Assembly: GCF_004000765.1 (NCBI RefSeq)
Contig: NZ_BILW01000013.1
Location: 62,001-126,000, forward strand
Origin: Paenibacillus chondroitinus NBRC 15376
Lineage (GTDB): Bacteria; Bacillota; Bacilli; Paenibacillales; NBRC-103111
Reading direction: 5' to 3'
DNA length: 64,000 bases
Made by a program: the position numbers and the translations under genes. Below are positions 26,183 through 35,261 of this stretch, piece by piece (position 1 is the stretch's first letter; each line of letters begins with the position of its first letter). The notes under the pieces are model-generated. The model ran no database searches and was not told the origin of the DNA. It was given only the letters and a program-made list of their open reading frames with translations.

Positions 26183-26635
26183 TCAACGATGCTGGAGCTC
26201 AATGTGAACCCTATCTATTTCCTCACCCGTTTCACTGACAAATGGAGTAAGGCTCATGTTCCAATGGTTCGGGACAAGAAATCTAAGCAGCTGGAATTGC
26301 TCAGGGCTAAGGGTCAAATTTAGAAAGGAAGACTCTACAATATCGTAGTCAGCACCTTCTAATTTATTAAATTTGATGGCAAGTAAGTTTTTGATACCGC
26401 CGAACGTTATAAAACTGAATTGATATCCATCGTTAATAGCCGATAATAAGGTTTCCAAATGCTCGTCTCGGTAAGTCACGAATCCTTTCCAATCGACGTC
26501 TGAACGGACTAATTCCTTCAGCTCCGCTTCCTTATACCTAACTACAATCTCTGTTATTTCCGTTTTCAAATAACCTTTTGCGCTTATCATTTCCAGTCGC
26601 AGCGCATAAGGCTGCGGAAGTTTAACGACCGACAT
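26183..26635 (-). CDS. Protein of unknown function in the oligopeptide transporter operon
   Basis: A 150-residue soluble protein that I do not recognise. No signal peptide, membrane helix or cysteine motif is visible; it is a mixed alpha/beta sequence ending TPFVSETGEEIDRVHIELQHR. GAGGGGGATAC precedes the ATG, so it is well expressed in principle. It begins 36 bp after the DppF-like ATPase gene and before the operon terminator, so it is probably co-transcribed with the importer. Function cannot be assigned. Confidence 0.75.
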   Translation of the reverse strand: MSVVKLPQPYALRLEMISAKGYLKTEITEIVVRYKEAELKELVRSDVDWKGFVTYRDEHLETLLSAINDGYQFSFITFGGIKNLLAIKFNKLEGADYDIVESSFLNLTLSPEQFQLLRFLVPNHWNMSLTPFVSETGEEIDRVHIELQHR

Positions 26636-26671
26636 GTATCCCCCTCATTTCTCATGCTGGAATTAGATCAT

Positions 26672-27637
26672 TTAAACGAGATGGCAAGCAACAAAATGCT
26701 TTCCCCCCACGTCTCTGAAAGCGGGCACTTGTTCCTTACAAACAGCAGTTGCAAAAGGGCATCTTGTATGAAATTTGCAGCCTGAAGGCGGATTCGCCGG
26801 GTTTGGAATATCCCCCTTTAATAGGATTCTCTCCCGCTTCAGTTTAGGAATCGGGATGGGAACAGCGGATAGCAGCGCTTTGGTATAAGGATGCAGCGGA
26901 TTACGGAACAATTCGTCGCGTGAAGCTGTCTCCACCATGGAGCCAAGATACATAACGCCGATTCGGTTGCAAAGATGCTCGACTACACTTAAATCATGAG
27001 AAATGAATAAGTAAGATAACTCCCGTTCCTCCTGCAGCTTGCGAAACAAATTAATGATCTGTGCTTGAATCGATACGTCTAAGGCTGAAACGGGTTCATC
27101 GGCTATAATCAGCTCCGGTTTCAGCACAAGCGCACGAGCAATGCCGATCCGCTGACGCTGCCCTCCGGAGAACTCATGCGGAAAGCGATCCACATGATAG
27201 CTCGACAGACCGCAGGATTCCAGCACTTCGAGCACGCGATCCCTGACCTCTTCCTTCGGAACGAGACCATGATCAAGCAGTGCTTCTCCAATTGCATCGC
27301 CAACCCTGACACGAGGATTCAGTGAGCTGTACGGGTCTTGAAAGATCAGTTGCATCTTGGGGCGCAGTTGCCGCAGTTCATCGCTTGGGAGCTTATACAG
27401 ATCAATACCCTTGAATTTCACTTCCCCGGCCGTCTTCTCTGTCAGACGAAGAATGGTACGTCCAACCGTACTTTTCCCACTGCCTGACTCGCCGACTAGA
27501 CCGAACGTTTCTCCCGCTTGAATATTTAGACTGATGCCATCAACTGCTTTCACATGTCCGACAGTTCGGTTCAATAATCCAGATTTAATTGGAAAGTATT
27601 TTTTCAAATCATGTACGCTTAACAATGGCTCAGCCAA
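26672..27637 (-). CDS. Peptide/nickel-type ABC transporter ATPase, DppF/OppF family
   Basis: A 321-residue ATPase: Walker A GESGSGKS, Q-loop FQDPYSSLNPR, signature FSGGQRQR, Walker B LIIADEPVSALD, His switch LFISHDLSV. The C-terminal CKFHTRCPFATAVC carries the cysteine-rich extension seen in Opp/Dpp ATPases, where it may bind an iron-sulfur cluster. Its start overlaps the end of the DppD-like gene by eight bases. Confidence 0.93.
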   Translation of the reverse strand: MAEPLLSVHDLKKYFPIKSGLLNRTVGHVKAVDGISLNIQAGETFGLVGESGSGKSTVGRTILRLTEKTAGEVKFKGIDLYKLPSDELRQLRPKMQLIFQDPYSSLNPRVRVGDAIGEALLDHGLVPKEEVRDRVLEVLESCGLSSYHVDRFPHEFSGGQRQRIGIARALVLKPELIIADEPVSALDVSIQAQIINLFRKLQEERELSYLFISHDLSVVEHLCNRIGVMYLGSMVETASRDELFRNPLHPYTKALLSAVPIPIPKLKRERILLKGDIPNPANPPSGCKFHTRCPFATAVCKEQVPAFRDVGGKHFVACHLV

Positions 27638-28613
27638 CGTTCATCGCCTCCTCATACAACCAGCAGGCGGCTTTTTGCCCTTTTGCCACTTCTTTTAAAG
27701 GAGGAGATTGGGTCCGGCAGATGTCCATGCAGTGCTCACACCTGTCGTGAAAATAACACGACTCTCTCAGCTCCAGCGGATTAGGCACCTGACCGGGAAT
27801 GGAGTACAGTTCGTCCTGCCGTTGATTAATAATTGGCTTCGACTTTAAAAGCCCTCGTGTGTAAGGATGCTGCGGGTTTTGAAACAACTCGACAACCTCG
27901 CCTTCTTCCACGACTTTGCCAGCGTACATAACAACGACGTAATCCGCCATCTCCGCAACAACACCCAGATCATGCGTAATGAGTAAAATAGACATTTGCG
28001 TGTCTTCTTTGAAAAGCCTGAGCAAATCCAGGATTTGCGCTTGGATGGTTACATCAAGCGCAGTTGTTGGTTCATCGGCGATAAGCAATTTGGGACCGCA
28101 GGAAATAGCAATCGCAATCATGATGCGCTGCAGCATCCCGCCGCTTAACTCGTGCGGATAGCTGCTGAATATCTGCTCAGCCCGTGAGATGCCGACCTTG
28201 TCGATCAGCTCTATCGTTCTCTGTTTGGCTTGCTTCTTGCTTAGCTTCAGATGTTCAATAAGTGGCTCCATCAGTTGTTGACCAATGGTCAACACCGGAT
28301 TGAGTGAGGTCATTGGTTCTTGAAAAATCATGGCGATTTCTTTGCCTCGGATCGCGCGAAGCTGACTCTTGTTAAAACTCAGCATATCCTCGCCTTGGAA
28401 ACTAATCCTACCGCCCGTTACCTTGCCCGCCGGTCCTTCTATTAACCCCATGACCGACAGCGCGGTAATGCTTTTCCCGCTTCCGGATTCTCCGACAATA
28501 CAAACGGTTTCTCCTTGCCTTACATGCAGGCTCACATCGTCAACCGCTTTGACGACACCGCCTTCTGTCTGAAAATAAGTGCGTAGGTGTTCAATCTCAA
28601 GCAGATCTCTCAT
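27630..28613 (-). CDS. Peptide/nickel-type ABC transporter ATPase, DppD/OppD family
   Basis: A 327-residue ATPase: Walker A GESGSGKS, Q-loop FQEPMTSLNPV, signature LSGGMLQR, Walker B LLIADEPTTALD, His switch LITHDLGV. C-terminal CYFHDRCEHCMDIC matches the Opp/Dpp cysteine extension. Acts as heterodimer with the DppF-like protein to energise the permeases at 28628 and 29516. Confidence 0.93.
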   Translation of the reverse strand: MRDLLEIEHLRTYFQTEGGVVKAVDDVSLHVRQGETVCIVGESGSGKSITALSVMGLIEGPAGKVTGGRISFQGEDMLSFNKSQLRAIRGKEIAMIFQEPMTSLNPVLTIGQQLMEPLIEHLKLSKKQAKQRTIELIDKVGISRAEQIFSSYPHELSGGMLQRIMIAIAISCGPKLLIADEPTTALDVTIQAQILDLLRLFKEDTQMSILLITHDLGVVAEMADYVVVMYAGKVVEEGEVVELFQNPQHPYTRGLLKSKPIINQRQDELYSIPGQVPNPLELRESCYFHDRCEHCMDICRTQSPPLKEVAKGQKAACWLYEEAMNVG

Positions 28614-28627
28614 CGGATGTCAGTCAC

Positions 28628-29500
28628 CTACCTTTTCTGTTTCGGATCCAGCACATCACGCAAACCGTCACCGAATATGTTAATTGCTATAACTGTTATA
28701 AAAATCGAGAAACCTGGCGGAATCCATAACCATGGCCGCTCTTGAAAATCGATCAAGTTGTTCGCTGCGTCAATCATATTGCCCCAGGTTGGCGTTGGCG
28801 GCATGACCCCGAGTCCGAAGAAACTAAGCACCGATTCGCTTAGTATCGCTCCACCGATGTTCAGCGTTGCGATAACGATGAGCAGTGGAATTAAATTAGG
28901 CAGCAGATGATGAAACAATTTGCGGCGATCACGCAAACCAAGAACGACCGTCGCCTGCATGAATTCCCTTTCCCGAAGACTGAGCATTTGCCCACGAATC
29001 ATGCGTGCAAGACTCGGCCAGCCTACAATGCTAAGCATTAGCATCACAATATACATACGGCTGCCCGTAGGCACCTTCCACTCCGAAAGCAGCGCTCCAA
29101 AAATAAATAACAAGGGTAAATGGGGAATGGTTAACAGCAAATCGGAAATGCGCATAATGATTTGATCTGCTATCCCTCTGTAGTAACCCGCTATCGTTCC
29201 GAGCAGCGTACCGATTGCTACGGATAGGACCATAGAAGCTAGTCCCACCGTTAACGAAATGCGTCCGGCTTGCAGCACTCGAGTCAAAACATCACGACCT
29301 AGCCCGTCGGTTCCAAGCCAATGCTTCATGCTCGGGGCTTTATTCATCATCGCCATATTAATCTTGCCATTCGTATAAGGAGAGAACAGAGGCCCTGCAA
29401 AACAAGCCAAGAACATAATCACAACTACAATTAATCCGAAGACAGCTAATTTATTTCTTAGTAAACGCTTGAAAGACTGTTTCCATAATGATGTCGGCAT
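28628..29500 (-). CDS. Peptide/nickel-type ABC transporter permease, DppC/OppC family
   Basis: A 290-residue permease with a first helix LAVFGLIVVVIMFLACFAGPLF, the extracytoplasmic HWLGTDGLGRDVLTRVL motif of DppC/OppC proteins, and FMQATVVLGLRDRRKLFHHLLPN as the ATPase-contact loop. Lies 15 bp after the DppB-like gene. Confidence 0.93.
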   Translation of the reverse strand: MPTSLWKQSFKRLLRNKLAVFGLIVVVIMFLACFAGPLFSPYTNGKINMAMMNKAPSMKHWLGTDGLGRDVLTRVLQAGRISLTVGLASMVLSVAIGTLLGTIAGYYRGIADQIIMRISDLLLTIPHLPLLFIFGALLSEWKVPTGSRMYIVMLMLSIVGWPSLARMIRGQMLSLREREFMQATVVLGLRDRRKLFHHLLPNLIPLLIVIATLNIGGAILSESVLSFFGLGVMPPTPTWGNMIDAANNLIDFQERPWLWIPPGFSIFITVIAINIFGDGLRDVLDPKQKR

Positions 29501-29515
29501 AACGATGTTCCTCCT

Positions 29516-30469
29516 CTACAACCGCACTCGCGGATCGGCGATGTGGTATAGAATATCCGATATCAGTGTCCCGATGACGGTGAGAACAGCGATGAACATC
29601 GTGAAGCCCATAAGAAGCGGATAATCTCGCAACGAAAAGGATTGAATATAAAGTTGACCGATGCCAGGCCAATTGAATATTTTCTCCGTAATTAGCGAGC
29701 CCCCGAACAAAGCCGGCAGTTCAAAGCCAACGAGTGTGATGGCCGGAAGCAGCGCGTTGCGAAGTGCATGGGTAAACAGGACTTTCCCTTCTTTCAAGCC
29801 TTTTGCCCGAGCCGTGCGGATATAGTCTTGCTTAATAACTTCAATCATATTGCTGCGGAAATAACGGGTCAGTGAGCCGAGACCTAGCAGCGTCAAGACA
29901 ATTACCGGCAATAGCATATGATGAAGGACTTCTGTGAGGTAAGCGAAACCGGTCGCATTGCTCCCCGTCGTTAACATGCCTCCAGGCGGCAGCCATTTCA
30001 GGTCTACTGCCAATATTTTAATTAAATACAGCCCGATAAAAAACGATGGAATCGACATAGCTGCAAAGATTGCAATCATCACCAGCGTATCAAACCAGGA
30101 GTACTGTTTATACGCGGCAACAACACCGATAATGACTGCAATAAACCATGTCAGGAATGTAGAGACGATAGCTAACAAGAATGAATTCCATATATAATCA
30201 TTGAAAAGTTTGAGAACCGGCTTCTGCTGTGCCAGTGAGAATCCAAAGTCGCCATGGAACGCATTCTTCATCCATAAGCCGTAACGCTCCAGCAGAGGTT
30301 TGTTCAATCCATAAATTTCCCGCAGCTCCGCTTTCCGTTCTGGCGATAATTTGATATTACCGCTTATGAAATCCCCCGGGGTCAGGGCGTACAAGCTAAA
30401 AATCAGAAAGGATGCAGCGATCAGAATCACGAGCATGTAGACAAATCTCTTCGTTAAATAAGTGCTCAT
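29516..30469 (-). CDS. Peptide/nickel-type ABC transporter permease, DppB/OppB family
   Basis: A 317-residue permease starting MSTYLTKRFVYMLVILIAASF, with GLNKPLLERYGLWM and the coupling loop DYIRTARAKGLKEGKVLFTHALRNALLP, characteristic of DppB. Its ATG overlaps the stop of the binding-protein gene by four bases, giving tight coupling in the order binding protein, B, C, D, F. Confidence 0.93.
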   Translation of the reverse strand: MSTYLTKRFVYMLVILIAASFLIFSLYALTPGDFISGNIKLSPERKAELREIYGLNKPLLERYGLWMKNAFHGDFGFSLAQQKPVLKLFNDYIWNSFLLAIVSTFLTWFIAVIIGVVAAYKQYSWFDTLVMIAIFAAMSIPSFFIGLYLIKILAVDLKWLPPGGMLTTGSNATGFAYLTEVLHHMLLPVIVLTLLGLGSLTRYFRSNMIEVIKQDYIRTARAKGLKEGKVLFTHALRNALLPAITLVGFELPALFGGSLITEKIFNWPGIGQLYIQSFSLRDYPLLMGFTMFIAVLTVIGTLISDILYHIADPRVRL

Positions 30470-32202
30470 GGTTGTTTACTCAATGACCAGTTCGGTAAGC
30501 TCGTGGAAAGTCCATTAAATGGACTTACAGACAGATTCTCGATTCTTCCGTTATAGCCATAGACCGTTTTCTTGTAGTTCGTGAAGATGACCGGCAACTC
30601 GTCATTCATCAGTTGATAAATTTCTTTGTACACTTTCTTGCGCTCTTCGATATCGATAGTAGCCAAGCCTTTATCGTATAATTCTTTGAATTTTGGATTA
30701 TTATAACCTTTAATTTCTCCATCTACGAATGGTTGTAAACCGTCGGATGGATCGGTAATCAACGAAGTAGAGAAACTAACCATATCGTAATCCCCGCCTT
30801 CTACTTTGGAAACAAGTGCGTTGAAATCGGCAAATACCTCCGGCTGGAACTTGACGCCAAGCGTTTTAAAGGATTCCGTCGTTACAGCAATAAAATTGTC
30901 AGTTTGCGCACTTTTGGAACCGAGGAAATGAATGGACAATTGTTTGCCGTCCTTCTCGCGAATTCCGTCTGCGCCAGGCTTCCAGCCCGCTTCGTCGAGC
31001 AATTGCTTCGCCTTTTCAATATCGAATTTATAAGGGTTAATCCCCTCTTCTGTGTAGGACCATGAAATCGGCGATGATGGGATATTGGCAATTTGGCCTG
31101 CGCCTTGATTGGCGTCGACATAAATACTTTGGCGATCGATACCGTAGGCAAACGCTTGTCTGACCTTTTTGTCCTTGAGCTGATCATGCTCCAAATTCAC
31201 TTGGATGTAGCCATACGTGCTCGGTGTATAAGGAATAATGTTGACAAAGCCCATTTTTTTCAGCTTATCCACGTTTTCCTTCGTTGCGCTGAAAGAAGCG
31301 TAGTCCACTTCGCCGGTTTCAAGGAACTGCCAGGCGTCGCCTTGCGATGTTTTATAAATAAAATGTTCCGTTTTCGGCTTGCCGCCATAATAATTCTCGT
31401 TCGCCACGAAGCGCACTTCCTGCCCTGGCATGAATTTCTCTAGCTTGTACGGACCATTGCCTACTGGCTTTTCATGAAGCTTCTTAATGTAATCCAGCTG
31501 ACCGAAGTGATAATCCTTGCCATAGTAGGCCTTAGATAGGACATCGGAGCCGAGCGTCAAAAGCGCTGTGGCATTCGGTTGTTCTAAAGTCACAGAGATC
31601 GTTTGGGGATCAATGACTTTAATTCCCTCAATGTTATTGGCTTTCCCTTCTTTATATTCTTTGCCGCCTTTCACGTGCAAAACATCAACTTGCATATCAC
31701 CATCATAGGCTTTGTCGTGCAAAATAGTCCAAGTAAATGCAACATCATCTGCGGTTAGCGGCGTACCGTCGCTGAATTTCAAGTCTTTGCGAAGATGAAA
31801 CGTGTAAGTCAAGTTATCGGGGGAAACATCCCATTTTTCCGCTAGTCCAGGCGTAGGAACACCTTTGTTGTCAACTGTGACTAGTGGCGTGTATAGCAGA
31901 GATGAAACATTCCCGTCATATCCGCTTTGATGGAAATATGGCGTAAATGCGCCGCTTGGATCTGTCAGGCCGACGATAATCGTATCCGTACGCTGTTTGG
32001 CGCTGCTTGGCAATTTGGACAAATCCGATGCTTTGATCTCAGCCAGCGAACTTGCCGGTGCGGCGGTTTGGCTCACGCCTGCCGCTGCAGGTGTGCTGCC
32101 GCCCTGAGTTGGCGTCGTAGTCTCTTGATTGTTCGAGCAAGCGGATAAAAGAAGTGAACCTACGGTTAATAAGGTAGATAAAACAATAAAGCTTTTTTTC
32201 AT
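30466..32202 (-). CDS. Peptide/nickel-type solute-binding lipoprotein (SBP family 5)
   Basis: A 578-residue lipoprotein with lipobox LLSAC, then a Thr/Gly/Ala linker. PGLAEKWDVSPDNLTYTFHLRKDLKFSDGTPLTADDVAFTW is the hallmark of SBP_bac_5 proteins, and YIQVNLEHDQLKDKKVRQAFAYGIDR is the usual middle motif. GAGGAGGG precedes the ATG. Ligand could be a di- or oligopeptide or another amphipathic solute; not decidable from sequence. Confidence 0.92.
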   Translation of the reverse strand: MKKSFIVLSTLLTVGSLLLSACSNNQETTTPTQGGSTPAAAGVSQTAAPASSLAEIKASDLSKLPSSAKQRTDTIIVGLTDPSGAFTPYFHQSGYDGNVSSLLYTPLVTVDNKGVPTPGLAEKWDVSPDNLTYTFHLRKDLKFSDGTPLTADDVAFTWTILHDKAYDGDMQVDVLHVKGGKEYKEGKANNIEGIKVIDPQTISVTLEQPNATALLTLGSDVLSKAYYGKDYHFGQLDYIKKLHEKPVGNGPYKLEKFMPGQEVRFVANENYYGGKPKTEHFIYKTSQGDAWQFLETGEVDYASFSATKENVDKLKKMGFVNIIPYTPSTYGYIQVNLEHDQLKDKKVRQAFAYGIDRQSIYVDANQGAGQIANIPSSPISWSYTEEGINPYKFDIEKAKQLLDEAGWKPGADGIREKDGKQLSIHFLGSKSAQTDNFIAVTTESFKTLGVKFQPEVFADFNALVSKVEGGDYDMVSFSTSLITDPSDGLQPFVDGEIKGYNNPKFKELYDKGLATIDIEERKKVYKEIYQLMNDELPVIFTNYKKTVYGYNGRIENLSVSPFNGLSTSLPNWSLSKQP

Positions 32203-32260
32203 AATAAAACCCTCCTCAGATTAATTCCGACTAAAACGATATGAATAAGTTAATACTCAT

Positions 32261-32289
32261 ATTATAGAAACGAAATGCAGTTCTGTAAA
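32261..32289 (-). promoter_or_regulatory. Promoter of the oligopeptide ABC operon
   Basis: Minus strand: -35 TTTACA (32284-32289), 17-base spacer, -10 TATAAT (32261-32266), 58 bp ahead of the binding-protein start. Good consensus match. Confidence 0.65.
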
Positions 32290-32336
32290 GAGAGAACTAA
32301 CAAATATTTCTCATAAAGAAGAAACGCAATTAGCTA

Positions 32337-32384
32337 AAAAAAAATCATTTCCTCTTCGAATGCCGAAGTGAAAATGATTTCTTT
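32337..32384 (-). terminator. Intrinsic terminator of the ArsR-like regulator gene
   Basis: Minus strand: AAATCATTTTCACTTCG pairs with CGAAGAGGAAATGATTT around a short loop and runs into TTTTTTTT. It separates the regulator from the ABC operon it precedes. Confidence 0.85.
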
Positions 32385-32400
32385 ATGTTTTCTATTCCTA

Positions 32401-33318
32401 TTACTGGTTTTTGATATAAGAAGTTAGTTTGTTCTGTAGATGCAGCAGAGCACCCTCTCTTAAACTGTACTCCGTTAATGTCTCGCCTTCGAAATGTGCG
32501 TAAATGAGCCCTGCACTTCGCAGCTTCGAGATGTGATCGTGCGTAATGCCTTTGGATAATTGAAGATGACGGACAATTTCAATAAAACTTCGCGGCCCCT
32601 GATGCAAATATCTTAAAATTTTCAAACGGCTCATCTCCGCCAAGCTTCGAATAATTCGGTATTCATGAGGGGGTAAATCCTCCTCGTCATTGAAATAGAT
32701 TCTTGCCGCATAATTGCAGATCGTTAATTGGCGAAACGAAGAAACGACATTAATAGGCTGAAAATGGTATTGGGGAATTAACAGTAATTTTTCCAACCCT
32801 TTCATTGGCTTAAAGCATAACCCATTCGTTGTTTCATCGACAAATGTATTAGAATCCATTGCTGGCTGCAAGGCTTTACGATTTTCAGCCTCATTTTGCA
32901 GTCTCTGTATGATTACGGGGTCAATATGCTGAAAATATAGCTCATTCCACTCTGAAAAAAGGGATAGCGTTCTTGATTTAAAGGCAGCCATATTGTCCGG
33001 AAATTGACTGCTGTACTCCGACATCAACTCATATAAGTCACCAGCGCCCAAACCCTCCAGCCAAGAAAGAAATTGATGAACGTGCTGTTTTTCCGGGCAC
33101 AAGTGAACAAGAAGATACGTCAATTTCCAATTCGAATCGACCTCCGTTTGATCCAACAGCGAGGCGAATTCAGGCGTTAAGCGCTTGCGAGTTTCCTTTG
33201 CCCATGCTGACGTTAAATCAATCTTCTTATATGATTTACGACAAATATAGGTATGTAGACTGTTGATGAGCTCGTGTAATGGTTCAAATGTTGTATCTAT
33301 TTTGTAATCCACTGTCAT
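32401..33318 (-). CDS. ArsR-like winged-helix transcriptional regulator
   Basis: A 305-residue protein whose last ~80 residues form a winged helix (MSRLKILRYLHQGPRSFIEIVRHLQLSKGITHDHISKLRSAGLIYAHFEGETLTEYSL). The N-terminal 220 residues are helical with no recognised motif and may be the sensing or dimer region. GGGGTGT precedes the ATG. Lies directly upstream of the oligopeptide ABC operon on the same strand, the most likely target. Confidence 0.8.
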   Translation of the reverse strand: MTVDYKIDTTFEPLHELINSLHTYICRKSYKKIDLTSAWAKETRKRLTPEFASLLDQTEVDSNWKLTYLLVHLCPEKQHVHQFLSWLEGLGAGDLYELMSEYSSQFPDNMAAFKSRTLSLFSEWNELYFQHIDPVIIQRLQNEAENRKALQPAMDSNTFVDETTNGLCFKPMKGLEKLLLIPQYHFQPINVVSSFRQLTICNYAARIYFNDEEDLPPHEYRIIRSLAEMSRLKILRYLHQGPRSFIEIVRHLQLSKGITHDHISKLRSAGLIYAHFEGETLTEYSLREGALLHLQNKLTSYIKNQ

Positions 33319-33407
33319 ACACCCCTATTTTCTATTTTAAATTCTATTATAGCTACAAGTTCGAATAGTTGAAAACAAAACTTAACATCTTTCTAGCGTT
33401 TAGACGC

Positions 33408-33455
33408 AAAAAAGTACATTCTCTCCATGCGAACAGGAGAACATGCACCTTTTTC
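33408..33455 (-). terminator. Intrinsic terminator after the small gene at 33512
   Basis: Minus strand: AAAAAGGTGCATGTTCTCC pairs with GGAGAGAATGTACTTTTTT with one or two irregularities, ending in a T-run. It lies about 60 bp past the stop of the 61-residue gene and ahead of the ArsR-like gene. Confidence 0.75.
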
Positions 33456-33511
33456 TTTGCAGCCTTGATAGTATGTGTGACTTTTTCAAAAAAAGGGATT
33501 CCGTTAGATAT

Positions 33512-33697
33512 TCACTCCTCCATAGTGGATCCTTTTGGATCTTTCATATACCAAAATTCAGAATTGATAATAGATTGAATCGACGGTCCATGATCCTCAT
33601 CAAATAACGCATCAACATGGTATACAAGTACCGGCTTTGTCTTCAAGTCGGATTTTTGCTTTTTGAGAAACTTAACGGAATCCAGTAATATTCCCAT
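33512..33697 (-). CDS. Small protein of unknown function
   Basis: A 61-residue acidic/basic mixed protein with no family I recognise. The ATG at 33695-33697 is chosen since GGTGGAG stands six bases upstream; an earlier ATG at 33748 falls inside the preceding terminator hairpin. It has its own downstream terminator, which supports it being a real transcript. No signal peptide or membrane helix is seen. Confidence 0.55.
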   Translation of the reverse strand: MGILLDSVKFLKKQKSDLKTKPVLVYHVDALFDEDHGPSIQSIINSEFWYMKDPKGSTMEE

Positions 33698-33722
33698 TGT
33701 TACTCCACCCTTCGTTTGAATG

Positions 33723-33753
33723 AAAAAAAGCATGGATTCAGCATCCATGCTTC
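33723..33753 (-). terminator. Intrinsic terminator of the DUF2325 gene
   Basis: Minus strand: AAGCATGGAT pairs perfectly with ATCCATGCTT around GCTGA, followed by TTTTTT. It ends the transcript of the gene at 33803. Confidence 0.9.
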
Positions 33754-33802
33754 CGGTTTTCCGGTCAGAATCAGATATATAGATAGACTAAGAATTACTA
33801 AC

Positions 33803-34096
33803 TCAACTTAACTGTAAAGCCTTCTCGATCGCTCCGGTTGCCCCAAAACCATCATGGTAATCAATCTTTTTGCCCATTTTTTCTGCGAGCTCTCTCACCG
33901 CCCACATCGAAGTATGTTTGATTGCGCCTTTTAAAATAATAATAACATCCGCCTGATGAATGATTCGTTTGAAATGATTCTCAACGGAGCCTCCACCCGT
34001 TTTCCCCGTATGGTGCTCAACAATCAGACCTCGCTTTTCACCCATTTTTTTGAACGTATTCGTTTGACTTCCGCCAATAATCGCAACCGTCTTCAT
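33803..34096 (-). CDS. DUF2325-domain protein
   Basis: A 97-residue single-domain protein: MKTVAIIGGSQTNTFKKMGEKRG, then HHTGKTGG and QADVIIILKGAIKHTSMWAVRELAEKMGKKI, the pattern of DUF2325. The fold looks like a small Rossmann-like nucleotide- or phosphate-binding unit. The ATG at 34094-34096 has GGAGGAGTCGAAC upstream; an earlier ATG at 34111 overlaps that site. Monocistronic by its terminator. Function unknown in the family. Confidence 0.85.
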   Translation of the reverse strand: MKTVAIIGGSQTNTFKKMGEKRGLIVEHHTGKTGGGSVENHFKRIIHQADVIIILKGAIKHTSMWAVRELAEKMGKKIDYHDGFGATGAIEKALQLS

Positions 34097-34207
34097 GTTC
34101 GACTCCTCCATTCAATTCGAATCTTTGTTCCACGATTTCACTATCTGTTATAAATATCCTAACCGATTATACAATAATGTCAATAGGTTTACTCGGAATT
34201 ATTTTTA

Positions 34208-34258
34208 AAAAGAGAAAGCCTGACTCCTCAAGAACCCTCAAGAAGTCAGGACTTTAAA
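34208..34258 (-). terminator. Intrinsic terminator of the organosulfur operon
   Basis: Minus strand: AAAGTCCTGACT pairs with AGTCAGGCTTT, and an inner CTTGAG repeat lies in the loop; followed by CTCTTTTT. It begins right after the stop codon of the aldo/keto reductase gene and closes the long operon. Confidence 0.75.
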
Positions 34259-34259
34259 A

Positions 34260-35237
34260 CTAACTGATAGAAGCCTCTTCGCTGCGGTCTGTTGCGATCG
34301 GAGGATCAATCGACAATGCCGTAACTTCTTTACGCCATTCGTTCGTGAAATCCAGATCCACCGCAGCTAGAGAGGGCTCTAACTGTTCCACACTGCGCGC
34401 ACCGATAATCGGCGACGTAATGGCCGGGTTGCTAAGCACCCAAGCAACCGCTAAGGTAGCTGGATGAATCCCCTTCTCACGCGAATGCGCTGTGAATCTA
34501 TCTGCAATATCGTAATAGGCTTCGTCACCGTAACGCTTCGTGTAGTTGCCTTGATCCACCAGCCTGCCGGCAGCGGGCTTCTTGCCATGTCCATACTTCC
34601 CTGTCAACAGCCCCCCGCCAAGCGGGCTATAACTAATGACTCCAAGTTTCTCCGATTCAGCCAGCGGCAGAATCTCGACTTCTACTTGTCGTTTGACGAG
34701 ATTGTACATCGGCTGAATCAGCTCAAAGCTTGCCAAGCCTTCTTTGGCGGAAATGCCAAGCGCCTTCGCTATTTGCCAAGCAGCCCAATTGCTGACGGCG
34801 GGATACAAGATTTTCCCTTGCTTCCGCAAGTCATCCAAAGCACGCACAGTTTCCTCAATGGAGGTCAGGGAATCAAAGCGATGAATGAAATAAAATTCAA
34901 TGCGGTCTGTTCGAAGCCGTTTCAAGCTTTGTTCTACGGATAAAAACAAGTGTCTGCGCGAGGATCCGCGTGCGTTAGGATCAGAGCCGAACGGAAAGCC
35001 GGCCTTTGACGTAAGAACCAGTTCGTCTCGTTTGCCCACAATCAGTTCTCCTAATATCTCTTCAGCCGCCCCGCTGCTGTAAACGTCGGCGGTATCAAAG
35101 AAATTAATGCCTTTGTCCAAACAGCGATAGAACAATTGCTTCGATGTTTCCTTGTCGGCGTTGCCGCCAAAAGACATCGTTCCGAAGCAGAGCTCCGAAA
35201 CTTGAATACCCGTTTTTCCAACTGTCTTGTACTTCAT
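34260..35237 (-). CDS. Aldo/keto reductase (last gene of the organosulfur operon)
   Basis: A 325-residue AKR barrel protein of the voltage-gated potassium channel beta-subunit-like type. Catalytic tetrad: Asp 48 and Tyr 53 (FFDTADVYSSG), Lys 78 (LTSKAG), His 119 (FYFIHRFD). It lies 24 bp after a DszA-like monooxygenase gene and is followed by the operon terminator. It may handle the aldehyde or ketone released when a flavin monooxygenase cleaves a C-S bond; that link is an inference from position. Confidence 0.87.
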   Translation of the reverse strand: MKYKTVGKTGIQVSELCFGTMSFGGNADKETSKQLFYRCLDKGINFFDTADVYSSGAAEEILGELIVGKRDELVLTSKAGFPFGSDPNARGSSRRHLFLSVEQSLKRLRTDRIEFYFIHRFDSLTSIEETVRALDDLRKQGKILYPAVSNWAAWQIAKALGISAKEGLASFELIQPMYNLVKRQVEVEILPLAESEKLGVISYSPLGGGLLTGKYGHGKKPAAGRLVDQGNYTKRYGDEAYYDIADRFTAHSREKGIHPATLAVAWVLSNPAITSPIIGARSVEQLEPSLAAVDLDFTNEWRKEVTALSIDPPIATDRSEEASIS

Positions 35238-35261
35238 GCGATTTTCTTGCCCTCCTTGGAT

